From: Pholiota molesta
Taxonomy: Eukaryota; Basidiomycota; Agaricomycetes; Agaricales; Strophariaceae
Length of the DNA stretch: 64,000 nucleotides
NCBI GenBank assembly: GCA_014925825.1
Contig: JACGCK010000007.1
Coordinates: 186,001-250,000 of the forward strand
Direction of reading: 5' to 3'
A program made the position numbers and the translations under genes. Below are positions 38,552 through 50,500 of the stretch, piece after piece. Position 1 is the stretch's first letter. Every line of letters begins with the position of its first letter. The notes beneath the pieces are model-generated. The model saw only the letters and a program-made list of their open reading frames with translations. It searched no databases and was not told the DNA's origin.

Positions 38552-41500
38552 ATGGCGCCCCCCAAATCTACCTTCGATGATCTGGCATATCTGGAATCAC
38601 TCCAGTCGACAACATCGCCGCTTATTCCGACAGCATCAAGCCCGAAAAGTAACGCTAAATTGGCGCAACAAGCCCGACCTTCATCTTCGACGTCATCAAA
38701 TGACACTCGCAATGCATCAAAGCCTTCAACAGGTGTCTACGACGAGCAGAACTTTGATTTGTTCTCCACTCTATTCTCCCCATCCACCCCTCGGGCGTCG
38801 CCTGACATGATCTCAGGTCCTTTACGCGCTGAGGAAACGAAGAGCAAACCACCCCCTCCACATTTACATCATCGTTCCGCCAGCATCAGCTCGCAATCGA
38901 GCGATTTCGGCGCCTTCGTGTCCGTGTCTACTTTCGACGACCCATTAACTGCGCAGCTCAGGGATTTCGATGATATGCTGCAGGAGCCAACACCTACACG
39001 AGCGAATGGCACCAGTAACACCACCGTTGGTTCGAATTCATCAGGAGGAACGGGTCTAGACGCACGAGGGCGAGGGCGATCAGCATCTAGAAATTCCTCT
39101 TCTTCCTCTCACTCAGCCTCTCGAAGTCTACATACCAATACTGAGCGGCCTCCAAACTCTAACCCAACGCTCAATTTCTTCGACCAATTCGCCCAAGAAG
39201 CTAAGCAGCGCTCAGGCAAGCGGAGTTCATTGCTGGACGAGTTGTTGTTACATCAGGATGATCCCCTATATTTTCTGAAGGATAAGAACCTACCATCCAC
39301 TCCGTCGACTGCAAACACTCTCGTCCCTTTATCTCCTCCGCCTCCACCACCGCCGCCCAAGTCTCCTCTCATCTATGAGGACAGAACTACCCTATCGCCA
39401 ACATCAAATCTACCATCGCCTCCTGTTCCTCGAATTGTAACATCTTCCTCTTCCACTGATTCTACTGCAACACTCTCAACACCAGAAGGAACAGCTAAAC
39501 CTTCACTCGACGACCTCAACCGCGAATTCGACATGACACACGATGTAGACCACCACTACTTCAGTGTTCCGCCGTCACACATCTTCCAGCAAGCAAACTC
39601 ACCTTCATCCGTCCTTCGGCCAACACCTTACTCATCCCCCGATCCACGCTCAACTCCAATTTCTGGACGCCCTGCTGCGCTCACTCGTTCATCCTCTATT
39701 GCTATCCCGGAACCGAAAATCGCGGAGCCTGTGACATCAATACGGCTTGCCTCGGGCTCACCAAGCATGGCCGTATCGGCCTCTCCGCCTATCATCACCC
39801 TCCAATCTCAACGTTCGGCATCTCCACACCACTCCGAACGCGAGCAACATCTCGACGACGATGACAATCAGGAGCAGTTGGGGCCTGGGCAAGGACAAGA
39901 CGACCCCCACAAGTTGTCGCGGACGCCGAGCCAGCCGCTGCTCCCGGACTCGCTGACCGCGCTCTCGAGCAAGTGGATGCCGACCTTCCTGCGCGGGGCG
40001 GGCTCGCCTGGGCCGAGCCCGGGCCCAGCCCCCGGCGGCGGCGCGAGGCCTGCACTCGAGTCCCTCTTCCACGACCCGCACGCCCATCCAGAACCACCAC
40101 ACCATGCCCAGACGGCGCCCCCTCCGCCGCCCGCGCCCCAGGAGCACTCCCACCCGGCCGCGGCCTCGCCCGCGCGCGCACACAAGGCCGCCGAGCCCAC
40201 GTTCACGCACTCCAGCGCGTTCAGCCCCCCGCCGCTGTCCTCGTCCTCCTCTATCCTGTCCGGCCTGCCGTCGCTCTCCGGGACCTCATCGTCCCTGACG
40301 TCCTCCACGTCGCCCTCGTACGCCGGGTACCCATCGTCGTATCCGACGCTGACGTCGAGCCGCCACACCTCGCCGTTCGCCCCGCATGCGTATGTGCCGC
40401 CGAGCGGCGCGCCGGGGTATGCGGGCGAGGGGTATGGTGCGCGTGGGTGGGATAAGGGGTACTCGGAAGAGCTGGAGAGGGAGATGCGGAGCAGTAGCGC
40501 TGCTGCCGGCGCCGCCGGCGATGGAAAGGCTGACACCGACCGGACCCAGACGACCACGCAGCCCCAGCCAGTCCACTCGAACACGCTGCCTGTGCCCAGG
40601 TCGGGCGCCCGCGCGGAGAAGGGGAGGGATGATGTGGATGGGCGGGGGGATGGCGGCCGTGGTGGATGGGGCAGCGGGTTCTTTGGGTCGATACGGGGCA
40701 GGAACGGCAGTCCGAACACTGCCAGCCCTCCGGCGATCACGTCACCGAGGCATGAAAACACAAATGGAGGCGGAAGGCAAGGATCTGCGAACCATGTCGT
40801 GAATGACACTCCTAATGGCGGCCTTGGCGCGTTCATCGAGAAGAAGAGCGGCAATGTCGAGCTTTTGGGACGGAAGGAGATGACAGCGCCGGTGCTTACG
40901 GCCGAGCTCGCTGCGAAGGTGCGTGCCTCTGCCTTCTCTCGTTCCTCCGTTGCAAATACGACGCAAGCTGACACAATTCTCATTTCTCCCTCCAGCTACG
41001 CCCCTACCTGCCCGCTCTCGCCCGTCTTCCCAAAGCCTGGTCGCTTATATATTCTCTTGACCAGAACGGTATCTCTCTGACCACGCTTTACTCACGGTGC
41101 GAGGCGCATACGACAAGAAAACCCGTCCCGGGCGAGGTGCTCAACACGTCGATGTTGTTTGTGATGAAGGATGCTGAGGGGGCCGTATTTGGCGCGTGGT
41201 TGGCGGAGGGCGTGAGAAGTGTCAAGGCGAACAGAGGATATTTCGGAGGTGGAGAATCGTGAGTGCTGCCCTATTCAATTTTTTCTATGATAGATCGACA
41301 ATTTCTTTTTGTCATTTCCGTCTATTTTCTTCCATGTTTTCTGCCTGCCTTCTCTTTCTCAATAGCTGACAACGTTTCTTTAGGTTTCTTTGGAAACATG
41401 TGGACGACACGCTCAAAGTCTTCAAATGCACTGGGAAGAACAACTACGTCGCTTTTTGTGAGCCAGACTATATCTCATTCGGAGGAGGGTATGTTCCGTT

Positions 41501-41740
41501 CTCGCCCTCATCTTCTTTCCTTCTGGCACGCACAAGTGGCTAGTATTTCTTACGTTTTCCTTTTTTTCAAAACATAGGGATGGGCATTATGGATTATACC
41601 TCGACGACACGCTCTATGACGGCTCCTCCGCGCCATGTCCTACCTTCAACAATGAGCCATTGTGCTCGCCGGGCCCGAAGAGAGGCTCGACGGTTTCGTT
41701 CGAGTGTGTGGGGCTGGAGGTGTGGGGTATGGGCCCATGA
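38552..41740 (+). CDS. TLDc-domain protein, OXR1-like (oxidation resistance)
   Basis: Four exons (38552-40918, 40996-41258, 41384-41488, 41578-41740) give about 965 residues. The first roughly 780 residues are Ser/Pro/Thr-rich and probably disordered, with poly-Pro (PPPPPPPPK near 39345). The C-terminal TLDc domain is complete across four exons: LPALARLPKAWSLIYSLDQN, TLYSRCEA, LFVMKDAEGAVFGAWLAEG, SFLWKHVDDTLKVFKCTGKN, YISFGGGDGHYGLYLDD and the closing ECVGLEVWGMGP. TLDc proteins of the OXR1 group protect against oxidative stress and bind the V-ATPase. Which role applies here is unknown. The N-terminal extension is longer than in yeast Oxr1. Confidence 0.88.
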
Positions 41741-43224
41741 TACTTACATCGAGAGCATTAAGAATATACATTTGCGATATCGGAATTATACTAATCGCTG
41801 TATTACTAAGTAGCATGGCGCTCCATGGCAGTCTATTCGTGAGTTGGAAATTGCAGGATGGCCAGAATCAAAGATATGAAAAGACAGTGGGGCTCTAATT
41901 ACGTAATAGTGGCTGTGCACCCGCGCGCGTCTCACAATGGCCGAACTGCGCGTTTGATATGCGCGAAATCTGCACGCCATGCCAATGTCTTTCTTGCGCA
42001 TCCTCCGAGTCTGTATTTAATATACTAATAACTATTTGGGATAATTTAGATAATACCCAAGTCTACCCTGAAAATGAGCAAATATAACATTGATTTTGGA
42101 CAAAATATTTGAATACCTGAAGATACTTCAGAGTAATGGCCTGTTTTAATCTTCTCAAAGGGTAAATAAATTTGATATGAGCAGTCTATGAAGAGGGACA
42201 GGGCGAAGCTCTGGCCCAAAATTCCTCAGAAGTTGAATATAATTATAATTATCAATGGGAAGATTTGAATTGGTCAAGAATTGGTTAAAATAAGTAAGTA
42301 GTAGGACAGATGCATAGTTTGAGCACTTCAGTAGTGTTTTTGGAAGGATGGGCCAGGGCGTAGCTCTGGCCTACCTATTTGAATGATATACAATGGAACA
42401 AAGTAAACAAAAAATTTAAATTGCTGTAGTCAGTTTTGGTTCAATTCCAACTTTTCTTTATGCAGTGAGATCCAATTCATAGAACCGATTTCAAGCAAAT
42501 ATTATTTAATTTTAAGGGCTACGTACGGAGGCGCAAGGCGCCGACTCAAAGGGGTCCAGGGGCGTAGCCCCGGCAAGCTGTTGCCCAAAGCGAAGCAGGA
42601 GGGGAGCGCGAAGCGCGACTCTCCGACGCGTAGCGACGGGCATAAAGCTTGTGAATAGGGGAATTGAAGTTGATACCATTTGTATGGTGGCTCAACGATG
42701 TCGATTTCTCAGACCAATAAATTTCATTACTCGTTCAAATAATTGCCACCTTGTAGGACTGGAGAGGAATGCGGCGTATTGCGAGATGCTGAAGGAAACA
42801 CGATTTTTATCTGAAACTGGGTGATAAAGAGGATACGTAGCAAAAATATTTGACCACACCCCCCCCCCCCTTTTGCAGATTCAGAATGCTACACGAATTT
42901 AATCAATAACCCATAGATAGTCGCATCATACAAAATTCGAGTGCACTCCTGTTGTATCCAGAGATGGTGAGGGTAGTATGACATTTTCCTGAAAAGCATG
43001 AGGAGATTACTAGGAGATTAGATAGGATATGTTTAAAAAGTAAGGACCTCCTTTGTTATAAATTATTTATACAAATTCGTAACCAATTGTCAAGATTTTC
43101 AGTTAGGCATTCAGGCAAGGTAGATAAAAACTTTCATTAATGGTGGAAGACGATAGATATTGTCCGAGTTATTACCCTTCGCCAGCGAGAGTGACGTGAA
43201 TGTTTGACTTCTTTGGAAGGTCAT
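41741..43224. other. AT-rich intergenic region with GC-rich hairpins
   Basis: No gene is supported. The region contains several short GC-rich palindromes (see 42195-42640) and a C12 homopolymer at 42859-42870. Confidence 0.55.
42195..42640. repeat. Cluster of short GC-rich hairpins in AT-rich DNA
   Basis: Two near-identical sequences sit at 42195-42217 and 42350-42371 (GGG[A/C]CAGGGCG[A/T]AGCTCTGGCC). A dense cluster follows: GGCGCAAGGCGCC (42530-42542), GGGGCGTAGCCCC (42559-42571) and GCGCGAAGCGC (42606-42616). All are stems of 4-6 GC pairs with three-base loops (AAG, GTA, GAA). They resemble the mobile GC clusters or double-hairpin elements known from fungal mitochondrial DNA. Confidence 0.6.
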
Positions 43225-46200
43225 TCACCTCGAAGTAGGTTCACTCGCATCCGTCTTGAACCTCAGACGAGCTAGCAACACGGCGTCCCAAGTTCCATTG
43301 TGTTTGGAGATTTTAGAAGCAGGGGGGCGAGCGCGTTCATCGATCTCGTCGAAGTCGTAAACTGGACCTAGTTCTCGCGGAACGTTGTGATCCATAGTGA
43401 ATGTACCCCAAGGCTGACCAGGTTTAGGGTTGGAATAGATATTGAAATGGGCCTGGAAGGGTAAAAACCATTAGCAAGGAGGGACGAGATGGATCCAGGC
43501 ATGAACGTACATGCCCCTCTGGGTGTTGATGGCTAACCATAAGCGCGTACTTTGGTGTTCTAAGGGTTCCGATGACTATCGAAGAACGATTGATTATGAT
43601 TCATATGGGTTCGGATCGCAGAATCACTGGATACTTACTCAAGCAGAGATCTTCCCTGGTGATTTGGGCCTGATAGCCGTAGATTTTCAATATTGCATCG
43701 ACGTGCATTTGGAACCATTTTTTGGGAGCATCCAGCGTTTCAATATACCGGTATTCCGTAGATGTAGATTCCGTGTATAGATAAGCGGCTGGGTGTCCGG
43801 CCTTCAGAGGAAACGAGGTCCGTTGACTGAGGGCCTGACTAAAGGACACTGTCAAATTTGCGTTGTATTGATGATCACAGGACGTACGATGTGTTTCCGA
43901 AGGTCAAAGAGCCTATTATCATGTCTAATGCCCGTTGCGTAAGGGTTGGTTTCGGCTGGCGGTGTATACCATCCTTTACTATCCCGTATCCATAGACAGA
44001 TGGGAGGGATTGAATTCCCGGATGGTCTGATGTACTGGGATTCAACGCATTGAACAAGCTTACGAAGCTGCCCTCTGGTTTCGCGAGATACCCAACGGCA
44101 CCGATTTCGACAGGCGTAGGCTGCCAAAGAGGCAAGACGACTGCATTGAAAAGTTAAAATTGATTATGATTCTACGTTGGGACCAAGACCACGTACGAGA
44201 AGGATGATGTTCATGGGTTAAAAGCATTCTATAACGCCTTTCATTCCTTTGCTGCGCCAGATCTTCGTCCTCAGGAATAGAGGATTCATACCCGGATTCG
44301 TCAAGAGGCACACGGTCTGTTGATCTCGGCACGCGAATTGAAGACTTTCTACTCGAAGCAGGGGTCCAGAGCACAGGCTCAGGCATCTTTATTTTATCCG
44401 TCGCGATGGTATTTTCTTGACGGGGCTTATCTGAATCATCGTTAGTGCCCCGCAGATTCGTAAACGAATCACCTAGGACGTCAGGAGCTAAAGACAACTG
44501 TTAACATAAAATATCATGAGGGATAATGTAAAAGCGTACGTGGCATGGGCCCGGAGCCCTGGATGTATTGAGGCAGTGTGTCCCTGGGCCGCATATCGGG
44601 CGAAGGCGAAGGAGTCGGCTCGGCTGACAAGTCTTCGAGAACAGTATATCGAGGCGATTCATTTACATCTTCACCGAAACTTTTTCTCAATAGTTTCAGT
44701 TCACGCGCTATCTTCGAAAATGTATAGCGTTTCGTAGGGTCACTTTGCCAACAGAATCGAAGGAGTTCCTGCAACCGAGGGGTATAGAATCGTGAATTGC
44801 GCGGTACCGGAGGGCGAGTATCATCCTCTACGAAAACAAGGTCAGTAGATAGAAATGGAATTCAGGTAAATTGACATACTTAATACGAAGTGTCGCACAG
44901 CATCATCGTCCATGAACGGCCACGGCACCTTGCCCATAGTCAAGATCTCGACGCAAGTGATCGCAAAAGCCCAGACATCCGCCGCTAGCGTAAGTTCCGC
45001 CGTGCGTCCAGACATAAATTCAGGAGCCTGCCATCGCAAAGTCCCTTCTTTAAATGTTGTCAGATATAAGATCGCAGACCTGAGGAACCAAGCAAACGTA
45101 CGATGGGGCGGAATTCCACTTATCCTAAACGCCTCGCTCTTCATCTCGCTCTGGCCAAAATCGGCGATCAAACAGCGGTACCTCTGATCAACCAAGACGT
45201 TCGAAGCTTTGAGGTCGCCATGAAGGATACCGTTCTCGTGTAGATACTCCATTCCTTTGGAGATTTCGTGCATGAATCTGAAAAGATCCCATTCTCGGGG
45301 TACGCTGGAACCATGATCGCCGAGAGGTCTCTTCGGAGAGCCCGGGGGAGTCAATCTTGCGGGATTCGATTGACTAAAATGATCCATTGACGGACGAGAG
45401 CTGGTGCTTTGTTCGGGTTGACCATATGGGCCGGGAAGAGAAAGTGATCTCCAGCCCATACTGCGGCTGGCCAGGTTGGCTCCTATACCAACGCCAAGGT
45501 TCAATGGTCGTATTTCTTGCTCGACTCGTTTGAGGTATTCAACGAGGGTGCCGAATTTGAGGTATGGGCTGACGAAGAACCATGGTGTGTCGCCCGTAGC
45601 GCTACTTGCGCCATACAGGGGTAATACGTTTGGATGGCGAAGTTTCTTCCAAATTCCGATTTCCCGCAGGAACAGTTTACGAGGTGTCGTTTCCGCCAAA
45701 ACTTTGATAGCGACAGTCCGCCCCCTCCAGGTGCCTTTGTATACGTCCGAGAAAAAGCCAACACCGATTTTATCCTCTCGATCAACTTCGAATCTAACGT
45801 TATTATCCACATGAGTCGCATAAAGCAGTTAATTCAAGTGAAAAGACGCACTTTGTAATCGTCCAGTTTGGAACAGCGGCCTGACCACCGGTCATTCTGG
45901 TCAAACAATCGATACCCATCTCGAGGAACTCCCAATCCAAAGTATCCCTTCGTCTCTTTGTACTACTCCTGCTCGCACTCGAGCTACTGGCACTCTCGAT
46001 GCTAATCACAGTTTCGGATCTTTGTATCGTTTTGCCACCCGCAGTTCCGTCGCCATCGGTTTCCCGTACACTGAACCTTCTCGTAATTGTCCCGGTAAGG
46101 ATGTCGCTGTGAGTGCTAGACTCCATGTCCTCGTCCTCCCGTTCCGCAAGGTGTTCACGCGCACGTTGGAGCGTTTTGATCGCATCGGGCATTTCCTGCC

Positions 46201-47882
46201 GGGCGATTTGCAGAACCTCGAGCATCTCTTTGTCGCTTTTCGTTGCAAGAGCGGCGCGCATGAGTTGGCGCAGAGAAGAAGTATCGCGGGCGGCATCGAG
46301 TTCGTTCTGGACGCCATGGATCGTCTCGAGGGCGGGAATTAGGTGGGCATGACTGAGATCGGATGCGGGAAGGCCTTCTTCGATGAGTCCAAGGGCAGTT
46401 TTCGTGGTAGAAAAATCGGTCACGGTTTCAGTGGCAAATTCAGTCGATAAACCATATGGACTTGGTTCAGGAGAGACAACTTGTGCTTCGGACTCCATAA
46501 TGAACTTGAATTCCGTATTTTGTGGGGTTGCTGTTCCTTGGAGAATAGCACGAAGGACAGCACGCGTCTCGTACTGGCGGCGCTTATCGGTCTCCTGCAC
46601 TTGTCGTAAGATACGAATTTGGATGGAAACCTACGAATAAAGGTTAGTCTTTTGAGATCGGAATTGTAAAAAGACATTTACGCACACCAAAAAGGGTGAG
46701 AGCATCGCGCAGCATACTATCGCATTCAGAAATATCCCTCATGATTTCATCGCGTCTTATGTATCTTTTCAGCCAAGGTCGATTTGCTTGCTTGTGCATG
46801 AATCGATACACGTTACTATAGGTTCTAGAATTGGTGTTGCGTTAGCATTATGACTTCGGAACGCAAAGGAGAACTCACTCTTCCAACTTCGAGATTGGAG
46901 CGGCTAGCTCGATTCCAACTTGATCTCCGGCGTCATGAATCTCTTCGCGAACAGACAGAAGAATATCTGCGCATCTTTCTGTGAGGCGAAGACAGCTCAA
47001 TTCATTCATCTACAGCGGCATGAAAGTGAGATCTAGAGATCAGAAAGATGCATGAATGGGTGATCGAAAATTGGCTCACGTCGACATTTTGGGCTGAATC
47101 CCATATGTTGAGCAGGGTTTTGGCCGCGATTGCCAGTCCTGGTACTGGAGCAAATTCGAGCAGGTCGACACCCACTGTGAGAGTTTCATGGATAAGGTCG
47201 GCAGCGGTACCCAGAACAGATACAACTGCCCTTGCGACTCTCTAGAAAAAGATGTTCAAATCAGCATTTGAAATTCTATCAAAAACCCGCGTCATCAACC
47301 ACTGTTGACGATCTTCGGCATATCATAGAACGAATTCCAAAAAGAAATGAACAGAATACATACTTGACGAGTTTCTTCGAGAGCAATTTCTTGTTCTGCT
47401 GGCAATGCTTTCTGTCGTTTCGATTTCGGCTCAGCGTGCCAAGGCCGTGACACGTGCTTTTCTGCCCACCATGATGTCGCGAGTTTGGAATCCGCCATCG
47501 ACATCTCTGGCTTCTCCGTTAGCTGATCCTTCGACGTTCTTCGAGCTGGGGATCGCGATCGGTCTCTGAACGTGGACATCTTGCTATCGTCCTCCATGTC
47601 TGGCAAAGCTATTGAGGCGTCCACATTCGTTACACTCATCGATAGGGGCTTTAACGGCTCTGCGAACCCATCGGTTCGACCAGGCGAGGTATCGTGAGCA
47701 CGATCATTAGAGGGCGAAGAGTGAACAAGACTGGATTTTGGGAGGAAGACAGCCGATCTTGCTGGACTGGCAGTTGCGTTCAATGGTGAACTAACTCGAG
47801 GAGCCGATTTGGAGGTGGGGGAGTCAGGTAGGGAGGTTGTCCGGGCCACTGGGGTTGCCGATGGAGATCTTGCTCCGCTCAT
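43225..47882 (-). CDS. TKL-like protein kinase with MLKL/Cbl-N-like N-terminal bundle
   Basis: This is a many-exon gene for roughly 1,300 residues. The start at 47882 is MSGARSPSAT. Exon 1 ends at 47364 and exon 2 is 47241-47080. Order of domains: a Ser/Pro-rich N terminus; a helical region (LLEFAPVPGLAIAAKTLLNI, then RLTERCADILLSVREEIHDA and further helices to about 46600) resembling the four-helix bundle of MLKL/Cbl-N type; a linker; and a kinase domain from about 45790. The kinase has glycine loop IGVGFFSDVYKG, VAIK lysine, HGDLKASNVL catalytic loop, DFGQS and GTLRWQAPE, so it looks active. An insert of about 70 residues splits the N-lobe from EWDLFRFMHEI. The C-terminal domain (PLWQPTPVEIGAVGYLAKPE; ETLDAPKKWFQMHVDAIL; QPWGTFTMDHNVPRELGPVY; WDAVLLARLRFK) recurs in basidiomycete kinases of this type. 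The stop is at 43227-43225. Confidence 0.8.
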
Positions 47883-50500
47883 TGTCCTCTAGCAGGACTA
47901 TGTCCAGAGAACTGTCGCGCGGATATAAGTAGTGTCGAAAGCAAGCGTTCTGTGGAGAGTTATAAGGAAAAGTCGCACGTGGGAACTAGAAGTAAATAAT
48001 ATTAATGTGCAGCCTGAGATCGTTGGGAAGGACGGAGATCCTGGGTGTACGTCGATTCTTTTTATTCCCTGTCAGGCCTTATTATTTGACCAATGCCGTA
48101 GTTGTCAAATATAAAGGTTTCTGTGGGGTAATGATGTAACGCTGCTGTAGTGCTTGAAAGTACGATCGGTGGCTTGAGCAATGTTTAGGTATCGAAACTG
48201 TCGTTTCCTTTATATATGGGCTACGTGAGGGCTATGCGGCAGCAGCGGACTGTATATAGTCTAAATTATTGTTTTCTTTCCTGATACATAGATATCCCCA
48301 CAGCACGGCAACCATCTATAGCGGTGCACTTCCTGTGGTGTGTGCGCCGCACTGCGATGGAGTTTTCCTGATCGACGTGTTCCGCTGATCTTGCGAAACC
48401 GCTGACAGACACCTACGAGTCGGAATTCATGGCTGTGAATATTCATTAACGGCTATGACATTTAACTCTACTAATAAATCCAAGTCTCGTTCTAAATCCA
48501 TAATCCGAATAATTAAATCTGAACTATGTTCCCTCAGCACCTAGATAGCAAGATATATTTCAGACGTTATCTCTCCATATGGCCTTCCATGGCGTAGAAG
48601 CTTAGAACAGCAGCCAAGAGCTCATACAACTGCGTTGTCCATTTCAAGTTAATTTTCAGCCGTGGCAGAAGCACATGAATACTCTCACCAAGGCTCTTCC
48701 ATCCCACTATATATAGGTACACTTCGGCGTCCAATAGAGCGCAGCACATGGTCATGCTACCTCGCAGCAGTGGCATGGATGCGAAGTCAACAGACCATGT
48801 ACACGATTGCACAAGGTAGTCCCTCGTCAGTGCTTGCATCACCTACCGACCTCATAAGCACATCGAGTAGTTACGATTAGACGCCGGCACACCATACGTC
48901 CCCAAAAATGCAAATTGACTCCTTTAGCGTATAGCGAGGAAAATTGAAATGGACGCTGTGGTCGGTCCCATTGCCTATGACTCAGGATGCCAAAAGTCAT
49001 CTACTATTCAAGGTAGAAAGATGTGAGTGCAATAACGAGAAAATTTTCTGATATATTTTGGGGGGTGTAACGTTGCCCACCAACTGCTTCTTCCCGTTAA
49101 CGTTGCTATAACAGATTTTTTTTCCTGTCAATATTGACCGATACTCGGACCTGTGATGCCGTCTCAGAACCCATCGTTAACCTGGTTTTATATCCTGTCA
49201 AAGTATAATTTTTGCTTTGTATGAAACAATGTACGTCCTAGGATAATGTCAGTATCGTGGATATGACATGATAATAATAATGGCAACTACATACAGGGTA
49301 AATCCGGCCATGTTGAACCAGGCGTATTTATTACTCCCCATTCCAGGTAGAGTCTGTTGAATTCACTGTTCAGAACTCGTATTTATTTTTAGAGAGCAAG
49401 TCCTCGGACTTCATCAATTCAAGCTTGTGGCAGTTTCTACTCATCGGACCCGACCATATTCATCGATGGGCGCTTTAACTGAGCGCTTATTAATTCCGAA
49501 CGCCGTCGGTCGACATGAATATTTGCAGACATATCAAGTCCATCGGCGCCACCAAGTATTCAGTAATGGAGATATGTATATTCAGGTGACCGAAGGTGAC
49601 GATAGTATTATCGTCATTCCGCAGCCGTTCGCAACTCCAACTGCGGTTCGGGGAGACGCCGGAATTTTTTCAAAACATGCATGAATTCATTTGTACTTTG
49701 TCATCGGCCCCTTCCGAGTTCTTTACTAGTAAGCAGTTGGTAGTACGTTACACGGAAATATTAAGTTGATCATCACATGTCCTCAGTATTGCAGTGCTAG
49801 ATCAGCTCTGGATTGACACTCAATGGGCGCTACTTTGATCTTGAGATGGTCAATCAGAGGCGTTAAGAAATTGTTCACTTAGAAGCTCGCCGAGTATAGG
49901 GTTTGCTATGCACAATAGGACAGCATCAGTCAAATTGCTCTTGGTAAATAAAATCATCCATCAGGCCGCCAGCCTCAGCGCTCATATACAGCCTGTATAC
50001 GGCCTTCCACGTAACTAAAACTTGCGCTGAAACAGACGCTTCAAATTAAACTTTAAACGTGTAGTCCGTATGCGCCCGAATTTCGAGGCCTAGGATACCT
50101 GAAACCGACTAAGGGAGGTCATCGCATAACAATTGAATATGGTACTGTAACGGCCAATTATGGCGAATAAAAATTAGGATTGGTAAAATAAAAAAATAAA
50201 AGTGATCGCGAAGATCGATGTACTGAACGCAATTAGAAAATAATGACAAAATTATACCAATAAAGTTATCAGGAGAGCGTATCATATCCCGGTCGATTGA
50301 GTTGAAGAAGGAAGAGCCAGAAACGTAAATCTCAGACTCCGAACTAATATCCATTTACTCGGACGTTTCTCCTCAAAGTTCAAGATATCTCAATTGAAGG
50401 TCACTGACGCCGTTTTATCCCGTGAATCTACAGGTCTACCCAGTGTTCATCACCTACCGTAGCTTTATAGAAGTAATTAGGCCAATAGTTCGATTCGATA
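47883..50500. other. Gene-free intergenic region
   Basis: Open frames here (for example 49427-49684) are short and unrecognised. The 3' end of the next gene may extend into the right edge, because its last codons read into a GTGAGT donor. Confidence 0.4.

Noticed and set aside
39758..40983. Long minus-strand frames opposite the TLDc gene
   Set aside because: They mirror the Ser/Pro-rich plus-strand exon and have no splice logic or motif of their own.
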